The notes under the pieces were generated by a model. It was not told the DNA's origin. It did no database searches and worked only from the letters and a program-made list of their open reading frames with translations. A stretch of DNA of 64,000 nucleotides from Anaerolineae bacterium (GTDB lineage: Bacteria; Chloroflexota; Anaerolineae; Anaerolineales; Anaerolineaceae), in contig JABUFD010000002.1 in the NCBI GenBank assembly GCA_013314735.1, positions 930,001-994,000 of the forward strand, in the 5' to 3' direction. Shown in pieces: positions 8,050 through 15,038 of the stretch. Within the stretch, counting starts at the first letter, position 1. Each line of letters begins with the position of its first letter. The position numbers were made by a program, and so were the translations under genes.

Positions 8050-8885
8050 ATCGGCGATTGTTTGGGGTAAATTTGTGCCATCACCCCGCCGTCCACGGGC
8101 AGGATGGTTCCGGTGATGTAGGCGGCGTCGTTGGAGGACAGGTATGCCGCGGCCGCACCGATTTCCATCGGGTGGCCGGCACGCCCCAGGGGGATGCGCG
8201 CCTGGAATTGTTCCCAATCGGTGCGGTATTCCTGGGGCACTTCGTAGGTGCGGATGGCGCCCGGTGCGATGGCATTAACGCGGATACTGTATTGTGCCAG
8301 TTCCAATGCCATCGCCATTGTCATCATATTCAGCGCGCCCTTGGTTACGTCGTATGGCAAGCCGGTCCAATGCGCCTGCAGGCCGCCGATGGAGGAGATG
8401 TTAATGATGCTCCCGCCCCGCCCGGTATCCCGCATCCACCGCGCGGCACGCATCGCGCAGCGGTACGGCCCGCCGATGTTTGCCTGCAGGAAATGGTCCA
8501 ACAGGGTGTCATCCACCTCGAAGAAGTGGTAGCGTTTCACATCCGCAGCATTGTTGACCAGTACATCCACCCCGCCATAGGTGGTGAGGGTCTGGTCAAA
8601 CAGGGTGTCCACACCTGCAGGGGTTTCCAGGTCGGCGGTAACAGCGAGCACCTCCGCACCGCAGGCGGTAAGCGCTGTGGACACTTCCTGCACCGTTTCC
8701 GCCGTGCGCCCATTCACGACCACCCGCATGCCCTCCCGCGCGAGGCGCACGGCAATCCCCAACCCGATCCCGCGGCTGGAGCCAGTTACTACAGCCGTTC
8801 TGCCCGTCAGTTCCGGGTAACGGGCGGGGGCGGCATTCCACAACGCCTGCACATCCATCCTGCGGTGTTTGCCGATCTGCATCAT
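8046..8885 (-). CDS. Short-chain dehydrogenase/reductase
   Basis: A 279-residue classical SDR. The NAD(P) motif is TGSSRGIGLG near residue 33, NNA follows at VLVNNAA, the catalytic Ser is in IINISSIGG and the YxxxK pair is YDVTK. The C-terminus ends with the usual TGTILPVDGG. Its substrate is probably a sugar acid or polyol: it lies ten bases downstream of the mannonate-dehydratase-like gene, whose stop codon overlaps its AGGAG ribosome site, so the two form an operon. Reduction of fructuronate or a related keto sugar acid would fit, but this is inference from context. Confidence 0.88.
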   Translation of the reverse strand: MMQIGKHRRMDVQALWNAAPARYPELTGRTAVVTGSSRGIGLGIAVRLAREGMRVVVNGRTAETVQEVSTALTACGAEVLAVTADLETPAGVDTLFDQTLTTYGGVDVLVNNAADVKRYHFFEVDDTLLDHFLQANIGGPYRCAMRAARWMRDTGRGGSIINISSIGGLQAHWTGLPYDVTKGALNMMTMAMALELAQYSIRVNAIAPGAIRTYEVPQEYRTDWEQFQARIPLGRAGHPMEIGAAAAYLSSNDAAYITGTILPVDGGVMAQIYPKQSPI

Positions 8886-8895
8886 GCCGGTGCTC

Positions 8896-10137
8896 CTAGG
8901 GTTTGATCACCATGCCATCCCAGCGCCGCACCTCGGGCCAGGCGCCGTTGGTGTTGTCGTCTGCGCCAGATGGCGGCAGGGCGTATTTTGCGGCGGCTTT
9001 TTCATCGATCTCAACCCCCCAGCCGGGCAGGTTGGTAGCCCAAAGGCATCCATCCCGAATCTCCGGCACCACCGGGAAAATCTCGCGCACCGGTTCGGAA
9101 TGCATCCATGGGGTGAATTCCTGGATGCCAAAGTTGGGGATGGCCAGGTCGAGATGCAGGTTGGCGGCATGGCCAAACCAGCTGACATCCCCCGGGCCGT
9201 GCCAGGCGGAACGCACCCCGAGAAATTCTCCGAAAGCGGCAATTTTGCGTGTCATTGTGAACCCGCCGATGGTGGAGATGTGCACACGGATGAAGTCGAT
9301 CAAGCCTTCGCGCATCAACGGGACATATTCGGATACATTCGAGAACAGTTCCCCCATTGCGATGGGGGTGGCGCACTGCTGCCGTACCTGGCGGAAGAAA
9401 TCAATCTCCTCCGGGGCAAACAGGTCTTCGAGGAAAAACAGCCGGTAGGGTTCCAGTGCCTTGGCCAGCCACAACCCCTGCACGGCGGGAATGCGCTCAT
9501 GTACGTCATGCAGCAATTCCACCTCTTCCCCTACCGTTTTGCGCAAGTAGTCGAACAACTGCGGAATCTGGCGCACATACGGGGTGGGTTCCCACGTGCG
9601 CGACTGGCGCAGATCGAGGGCGACGGGGCGGCCGTTCTCGCTGTGCGCGCCGTAGGTACTGTAGCCCTTCATCTCCATCTGCGCCCGCACATAGCGGAAG
9701 CCCTGTTCCATGTAGGCCTGCACATTGTCAGCCACTTTTTCGGGGCAATCACCGCTGGCATGCACATACACCGGTGCGGCTTCGCGCACCTTGCCGCCGA
9801 TCAACTGGTAAACGGGCATGCTTGCGCGCTTGCCTTAGATGTCCCACAGCGCCTGGTCCAGCCCGCTGAGGGCGTTGTTGAGCACCGGCCCCTGGCGCCA
9901 ATAGGAGGATACGTAAGCTGCCTGGTACAGGTCTTCGATCCGGTCAACATCGCGCCCGATGGCAAAGGGGCGCAGGTAGGCTTCAACGGCGGTCTTCACC
10001 GCGTAGGCGCGCTGGGTAAAGGTAGCGCAGCCGTAACCGACCAGGCCGGGTTCGCTGGTGGTCACCTTGACGATCACCATCCGCATCCCGTCTGGCGCGG
10101 TCAGAATACATTCGACATCTTTGATGGTAATGGGCAT
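8896..10137 (-). pseudogene. Mannonate dehydratase-like enolase superfamily gene interrupted by an in-frame stop
   Basis: Two reading frames in the same phase together make one 413-residue mandelate racemase/muconate lactonizing protein of the ManD/RspA type. Codons 1-100 (MPITIKDVECILTAPDG to ALWDI) give the capping domain start; codon 101 is TAA at 9837-9835; translation then continues GKRASMPVYQLIGGK to the end. Relatives have WDIKGK here, so AAA to TAA, a single base change, explains the stop. Metal and catalytic residues look intact: HDVH, the Glu in FLEDL, the Glu in AMGEL and the His in WHGPGD. The start ATG 10137 has AGGAGG upstream. It may be a recent pseudogene, a sequencing error, or read through. 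The downstream SDR is intact. Confidence 0.8.
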
Positions 10138-10279
10138 GGGGGAACCTCCTGGTCTGTTGTGGTGTATTGCAATGGTAGCATAAAACAGGGCGGTGGTCGG
10201 GCATGTTTTGACACTTTTTTTACGCTTCTGGCCGATAATATCATTATTCCCTATTTGATCATGTCGCAGGAGGCAGTGG

Positions 10280-11263
10280 ATGAAAAAAATGATAGTGGTG
10301 TTGCTCCTATGTCTGCTTCTGGCAGGCAGCCTTGCGTGTACGTTGTTGGGGCCAAAGCAGGACCCTGTTCCAACTTTGTTGGGTGAAGTTTCCGTCAACC
10401 CCTCCGCGACATCTGAACCTGGTGCAACGGCGACCCATCTGGCGGAACCAACCCGCACCGCCCAGGTTGTGGCGGCTGCCACGGATGTGCCTGCCGTTTC
10501 TGAAACCGCGGTGCTGCCCACAGCCGCCCTTGCCGATGGTGATGTCCGTGTGCGTGAAGCGGATGCCATGCCGATGGTGTACATCTCTGCCGGCGAATTC
10601 CAGATGGGCAGTACCAAATATGACATTGAACGCCCGGTGCACACGGTTACCCTGGATGCATACTGGATGGACCGATACGAAGTCACCAACGCACGGTATG
10701 CCCTGTGCCAGGCGGAAGGTGCCTGCACGGAGCCCTTCTCCGTGAGGTCAGAAACCATCGGCGATTATTACGATAACCCGGCCTATGCTGACTACCCGGT
10801 GGTTAACATCGACTGGTACCAGGCCCAGGCTTACTGTGAATGGGCGGGAGGGCGCCTGCCGACTGAAGCGGAATGGGAAAAGGCGGCGCGCGGCAGCGCT
10901 GATCAACGACGTTATCCCTGGGGCGATGATGAACCCAATCCTGATGTATCCAACTATGATAACCATGTGGGCGATCTTACCGCAGTAGGCAGTTACCCGA
11001 AGGGTTCCAGCCCGTATGGCATTGAAGATCTGGCGGGGAATGCCAAGGAATGGACGGGAGATTGGTGGGCGGGTGATTATTACCAGAACAGCCCGGCAGA
11101 AAACCCCGCCGGGCCTGAGCATGGTGACCGTAAAGTGGTGCGGAACGGTTGCTATGGGCATCCTGCTGATTTTATCCGGGTGAGTTACCGCAACTATTTT
11201 CCGCCGCAAAATTCCGGTAACTACCTGGGTTTCCGGTGTGTGCTGCCGGTAAAACTACCTTGA
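10280..11263 (+). CDS. Lipoprotein with FGE/SUMF1-type domain
   Basis: A 327-residue protein with a lipoprotein signal peptide (lipobox LAGSLAC, Cys20), a Thr/Ala/Pro-rich linker to about residue 85, and a formylglycine-generating-enzyme (SUMF1/FGE-sulfatase) fold. Hallmarks are [33 protein letters not shown], the [22 protein letters not shown] block, PWGDD, and [13 protein letters not shown]. The paired active-site cysteines of true formylglycine enzymes are not seen in the C-terminal segment (only NGCYG), so sulfatase activation is unlikely; a ligand-binding role outside the membrane is more probable. It is followed by a decayed second copy of the same fold. Confidence 0.85.
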   Translation: MKKMIVVLLLCLLLAGSLACTLLGPKQDPVPTLLGEVSVNPSATSEPGATATHLAEPTRTAQVVAAATDVPAVSETAVLPTAALADGDVRVREADAMPMVYISAGEFQMGSTKYDIERPVHTVTLDAYWMDRYEVTNARYALCQAEGACTEPFSVRSETIGDYYDNPAYADYPVVNIDWYQAQAYCEWAGGRLPTEAEWEKAARGSADQRRYPWGDDEPNPDVSNYDNHVGDLTAVGSYPKGSSPYGIEDLAGNAKEWTGDWWAGDYYQNSPAENPAGPEHGDRKVVRNGCYGHPADFIRVSYRNYFPPQNSGNYLGFRCVLPVKLP

Positions 11264-11339
11264 GCCGTATCGTCTGGGATGGGTCACACAAGACAGGCGC
11301 GGCGTTTCCAGGCGAGGTAATCAGTATTAGGAGGATTGG

Positions 11340-11596
11340 ACAAATCCTGGCAGCGGCATGATGGTGTTTGTGGGTGGCGGTTGGCTTGTACATGAGAACG
11401 ATTCTGAATGACCTGCATCAGCCCACGAGAAAACCCCACGGGGCCGCTGGCGCCACCTGAAAACGCGTATTCTGTGCGCATTGCCCGCGGTGGTGGTAGC
11501 AGCAGTGACGTTAACAGAGTTCAGACTTTCTACAGGGGCTATCAATCCCTGGATGGGAGTCACCTCACAGGCATCCGCTGCGTGTATGAGCCGTAG
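11340..11596 (+). pseudogene. Decayed remnant of a second FGE/SUMF1 domain
   Basis: The last 40 residues of the frame ending at 11596 read SPRENPTGP, then RIARGGG, then FYRGY and LTGIRCVYEP, which is the C-terminal pattern of an FGE domain (NPTGP, RV-RGG, then GFRCV). Upstream, the trace of the usual GNVWEW-DW block is visible only across frameshifts and stops around 11350-11400. No start or ribosome site is present. It is best read as a degraded duplicate of the adjacent lipoprotein gene or of a multi-domain ancestor. Confidence 0.5.
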
Positions 11597-11604
11597 TCGG
11601 CAAG

Positions 11605-12924
11605 TTATGCACTCGCAGCGTTCAGCGCTGCCTGCCACACATCCAGGAAGGGTACGCCCTGTTCTTTGGCAATGCGCTGCACTTCGTCAAATTCCGGGGC
11701 AGCGTACACGTTACCGCTGTTGAGGTGCTTGACCTTGACCGTGACCGCGCCGTATGGCGTCTGCACGGTTGTGAAACTGCGTTCGGCTTCGTAGCGGTAG
11801 ATGGGATAGACGCGCAGCCCGAAGGTGGTGGATTCGCGCAGCATGATCTCCGCCAGGTGATGTTCATCCTGGCGTTTGGCGATGATCGAGAACTGCACCG
11901 CCGGGCGGTTTTTCTTCATCTGGATCGGGGTGGAAAAGACATCCAGCGCGCCGGCTGTGAATAGTTTTTCCATCAGAACCCCAAAGATTTGCGGATTCAT
12001 GTCATCAATGTTGGTTTCCATCACCACCAGTTCCGCCGGAGCGGCTGGTTCGGTTTCGCCAATGATTAGGCGGAAGATGTTGGCCCACGGCAGCTGGCGC
12101 TTGCCGGCACCCACCCCGACCGCGCTGAGGTGCATGGCGGGGCGTTCAAAGGTCGCCAGGGCGGCCAGGATCGCGGCCCCGGTGGGGGTGACCAGTTCCT
12201 TTTGCGCGCTGGTGGGGCGCAAGGGGGCGCCGGCGCGGGTCAGCAGGTCCAGCGTGGCGGGGGCCGGAATTGGCAGGATGCCGTGCTGGGTATGCACCTG
12301 TCCCTCGCCGTAGGGCAGGCTGGAGGAATACAGACGTTCGATGCCGAGGTGGTCCAACCCGATCGCCGCGCCGATGATGTCGATGATCGAATCGAGTGCG
12401 CCGACCTCATGGAAGTGGACCTCATCCATCGTGGTGCCGTGCATTTTGGCCTCGCTCTCCGCCAGGGTGTGGAAGATTTGCAGGGCGGTGTGTTTCACCG
12501 CATCCTTCTGGCCGCTGGTTTCAATCATCTCCGCGATGGCGCGGTAGGAACGATGGCTGTGTTCGTGCCCATGTTCGTGATCGTGTTCGTGATTGTGTTC
12601 GTGGTCATGTTCATGATCATGAGCGTGTTCGTGACCATGTTCGTGATCATGCTCGTGCTCGTGTGCATGGCCATGGGGGTGGGGATGGCTATGTGCCTGT
12701 CCGCTATCGGGGTCAATTTCATTGGTTTCGCCGTGGACCGAGAAACTGCTGGCAAACAGCGCGCCCTGCTGGACTTTCTCCAGGTGCAGGTGATAGTGTT
12801 CGGGGAGGTTGAGCTTGGCCAGTTCCTCCTCCAGCACTGCCAATGGCAGGCCGGCATCCAACAATGCGCCCAGGAACATATCGCCGCTGATACCGGAAAA
12901 ACAATCACAATAGGCTATTTTCAT
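11605..12924 (-). CDS. larC: LarC, nickel-pincer cofactor nickel insertase
   Basis: A 439-residue LarC, the CTP-dependent cyclometallase that inserts nickel into the pyridinium bisthiocarboxylate cofactor used by lactate racemase and related enzymes. The family N-terminus CFSGISGDMFLGALLD is present, as is DEVHFHEVGALDSIIDIIG and the C-terminal METNIDDMNPQIFG segment that opens the second domain. In some lactobacilli the two halves are joined by programmed frameshifting; here they are one continuous frame. Residues about 77-125 are an alternating His/acidic tract that probably stores nickel. The ATG overlaps the larE stop (ATGA), so it is the third gene of a coupled larB-larE-larC operon. Confidence 0.93.
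   Translation of the reverse strand: MKIAYCDCFSGISGDMFLGALLDAGLPLAVLEEELAKLNLPEHYHLHLEKVQQGALFASSFSVHGETNEIDPDSGQAHSHPHPHGHAHEHEHDHEHGHEHAHDHEHDHEHNHEHDHEHGHEHSHRSYRAIAEMIETSGQKDAVKHTALQIFHTLAESEAKMHGTTMDEVHFHEVGALDSIIDIIGAAIGLDHLGIERLYSSSLPYGEGQVHTQHGILPIPAPATLDLLTRAGAPLRPTSAQKELVTPTGAAILAALATFERPAMHLSAVGVGAGKRQLPWANIFRLIIGETEPAAPAELVVMETNIDDMNPQIFGVLMEKLFTAGALDVFSTPIQMKKNRPAVQFSIIAKRQDEHHLAEIMLRESTTFGLRVYPIYRYEAERSFTTVQTPYGAVTVKVKHLNSGNVYAAPEFDEVQRIAKEQGVPFLDVWQAALNAASA
12550..12700 (-). repeat. Histidine-codon repeat inside larC
   Basis: A low-complexity tract of alternating CAC/CAT and GAA/GAT/GCC codons encodes about two dozen histidines, every second residue (pattern H-E-H-D-H-E-H-G). 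The DNA is close to a 6-bp and 12-bp repeat and could vary in length by slippage. Similar His-rich stretches occur in other nickel-handling proteins. Confidence 0.85.
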
Positions 12925-13775
12925 TGACCACCAATCTCCTCACTCAATTTACCCGAACGATAACCCTCGAGGTCGAGCAGGATGCTGCGGATACCGAGGG
13001 CTTTGAAGGCTGTTACAATGGATTCCCGTTCCCGTACCAGGCGTTCCACCTGTTCGGGCTGCACCTCGATCCGGGCGACCGGCGCCTGGTAACGCACACG
13101 CACATGGGTATACCCCGCGCGGCGCAGGTGTTCCTCGGCATGGGAGACGGTTTGCAGGTCTGCCAGGCGGATGGGCGTGCCGAAGGGGATGCGGGTGGCC
13201 AGGCAGGGGGAAGGCGGGCGGTCCCAGACCGGGATGCCCAGCAGGTGGCTGACCTGGCGGATCTCGTCCTTCGTATAGCCGAACTCCTGTAACGGGCTGC
13301 GCACACTGAGTTCACTGACCGCTTTGGCGCCGGGGCGATGGTCGTTCAGGTCGTCTGCGTTGGAGCCTTCGAGAAGGTATGGATACCCCTTCTCAGCGGC
13401 AAACTCCTTCAGCAAATGAAAACGCGCCAGCTTGCAAATGTAGCAGCGGTTGGCGGGATTGATGGTGAAATGTTCCGATTCCAGGTCGTTATGCTCCACC
13501 GTGCGGAACGGAAAACCGAAGTGCCCCGCCACGGTTGCGGCGGCACTGTCATCTTCCTCGATATGCACCGGGCTGTGGATCGTTACCGCGAGCATTTGAT
13601 CGCCAAGCGCCAGCCAGGCCGCCACAGCCAGGAAGGCACTGTCGATCCCGCCGGAGAATGCCACCACCGCGCGCCGCATGGCACTTAACCCGTCCAGCAG
13701 GCGCGAAAAACGCTCTGCCTGAACAGGGGGCAGCTGGCGCAGGGTCTCATCCACCAGGCGGGTGCGGTCGGTCAT
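12921..13775 (-). CDS. larE: LarE, pyridinium dicarboxylate sulfurtransferase
   Basis: A 284-residue PP-loop ATPase that adenylates the carboxylates made by LarB and replaces oxygen with sulfur. The PP-loop is FSGGIDSAFLA (residues 40-50) and the family block PPSPCLATRIPFG carries the cysteine that in lactobacilli is the sacrificial sulfur donor. This protein also has a CxxC pair (NRCYICK, near residue 112). LarE proteins with three cysteines are known to hold an iron-sulfur cluster and act catalytically, so this one is probably of that type. Both ends overlap neighbours by four bases (ATGA). Confidence 0.92.
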   Translation of the reverse strand: MTDRTRLVDETLRQLPPVQAERFSRLLDGLSAMRRAVVAFSGGIDSAFLAVAAWLALGDQMLAVTIHSPVHIEEDDSAAATVAGHFGFPFRTVEHNDLESEHFTINPANRCYICKLARFHLLKEFAAEKGYPYLLEGSNADDLNDHRPGAKAVSELSVRSPLQEFGYTKDEIRQVSHLLGIPVWDRPPSPCLATRIPFGTPIRLADLQTVSHAEEHLRRAGYTHVRVRYQAPVARIEVQPEQVERLVRERESIVTAFKALGIRSILLDLEGYRSGKLSEEIGGQ

Positions 13776-14533
13776 GCGTGGATGCTCTGGTGGTTGATGA
13801 TGCTGGCGAGATATCCCGCGCCGAAGCCGTTGTCGATGTTGACAACTGAAATCCCGCTGGAGCAGGAATTGAGCATCGAGAGCAGGGCGGCAATCCCGCC
13901 CAGGCTGGCGCCGTAGCCGATGCTGGTGGGCACGGCGATCACCGGTACATCCACCAATCCGCCGACCACGCTGGGCAGCGCACCGTCCATCCCGGCCACC
14001 ACCACGATCACGGTTGCCTGCTGCAGCTCACGGGTGTAAGCCAGCAGGCGGTGCAGACCGGCCACGCCGACATCGTAAATGCGTTTGACATCGTTACCTG
14101 CCAGTTCAGCGGTCTGGGCGCATTCTTCGGCCACCGCGATATCGGATGTACCGGCGGAAAGCACCAGGATGCCCGGCAGGGGCGTTTCGGTGGAACGATT
14201 GATACGGTAAATGCGCGCGGTGGGATCATACAGCCCTTCGGCGGGAATATAATCCTTGATCTGTTCGTACGCCTCCTGCGCCAGGCGGGTGACCAGTACC
14301 TTCTCGGTGCTTTGGTTGAGCTGGTTGATGATGTGGATCAGGTGTTCAGGGCTTTTCCCCTGGCCAAAAACCACTTCGGGGAAGCCACAGCGAAGGCTGC
14401 GGTGGTGGTCCAGGCGTGCGAACCCGCCTACATCCTGGAACGGCAGCGCGCGGATGCGGCTGACGGCATCTGCCACCGAGAGTTCGCCCTGTTTGACTGC
14501 TTCGAATAAGGCTGTTACCTGTTTTTCATCCAT
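13772..14533 (-). CDS. larB: LarB, nicotinic acid adenine dinucleotide carboxylase
   Basis: The first enzyme of nickel-pincer cofactor synthesis, which carboxylates nicotinic acid adenine dinucleotide and hydrolyses it. The C-terminal half is a PurE/AIR-carboxylase-like domain (VLSAGTSDIAVAEE, then VVVAGMDGALPSVVGGL and AVPTSIGYGAS). The N-terminal part has FARLDHHRSLRCGFPEVVFGQ. The ATG at 14533 is chosen because AGGAAC lies upstream and MDEKQV resembles family starts; an in-frame start at 14581 would add 16 residues without a ribosome site. It leads the larB-larE-larC operon. No larA-type racemase is in the window. Confidence 0.92.
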   Translation of the reverse strand: MDEKQVTALFEAVKQGELSVADAVSRIRALPFQDVGGFARLDHHRSLRCGFPEVVFGQGKSPEHLIHIINQLNQSTEKVLVTRLAQEAYEQIKDYIPAEGLYDPTARIYRINRSTETPLPGILVLSAGTSDIAVAEECAQTAELAGNDVKRIYDVGVAGLHRLLAYTRELQQATVIVVVAGMDGALPSVVGGLVDVPVIAVPTSIGYGASLGGIAALLSMLNSCSSGISVVNIDNGFGAGYLASIINHQSIHA

Positions 14534-14580
14534 GATCTGTTCCTGTATTTCGCCTGGTGCTGTAAGCCACAACAGTGTCA

Positions 14581-14586
14581 ATCATA
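14581..14586 (-). promoter_or_regulatory. Possible -10 element of the larB operon
   Basis: TATGAT on the minus strand, about 48 bases before larB and preceded by an AT-rich stretch at 14600-14625 that could aid polymerase binding. No clear -35 is seen. Confidence 0.35.
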
Positions 14587-15038
14587 CCCGGTTTTGGCAA
14601 TTTTTGATATTAATAATTTATAAAATGGCAGGTTGGGCCAATGCCTGGCGGTTATTCAGCCTATTGTGGGTATCGGGCTGCTTGGTGATTTTAACAAAAA
14701 AAGATTAGAAAATGAGTGGATTGATTTTCTTTCATTGGTGCTATACTGTATTTAACAATTTTCGCATCTATCATACTTGGAATCCGATTCTCCCACGGCT
14801 TATCATTTTCAGAAATATCAATACGGTATTCCTAAAATACTGCGGCTGATTTCTCCATCCAGAATATGAGTACGTGGTTTCATCATTCACCAGGTTCGGG
14901 TATTTGACGTACTGATATTGCAGGATTGCGAGACCGAAGCATTGTGGAGGCTTTTGTGTGCCAACCATCAGGATCATTTTCTACAATGAATGGCCAGAAC
15001 ATCATACCAACGGCATGTCTGGAAATGCGAGGTATCCG
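14587..15038. other. AT-rich intergenic region between larB and the hybrid kinase
   Basis: About 450 bases without a credible gene. It is clearly richer in A and T than the surrounding coding DNA. A weak promoter candidate for the kinase is TTGATT (14721-14726) with TATACT (14742-14747), spaced 15 bases. Short frames here have no ribosome site or family resemblance. Confidence 0.5.

Noticed and set aside
10208-10241. TTGACA as a promoter for the FGE lipoprotein
   Set aside because: The nearest -10-like hexamer (GATAAT, 10234-10239) is 20 bases away, too far for a confident call.
8869-10386. 505-codon plus-strand reading frame
   Set aside because: It lies opposite the dehydratase-like gene, whose translation matches a known enzyme family with conserved motifs. 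The plus-strand product has no recognisable motif and is an antisense shadow in GC-rich DNA.
11408-11596. Small independent gene of 62 codons
   Set aside because: It has no ribosome site and its sequence is the tail of an FGE domain, so a gene remnant is more likely.
12550-12700. Short-period repeat that could be a non-coding microsatellite or CRISPR-like tract
   Set aside because: It encodes the histidine-rich insert of LarC in frame.
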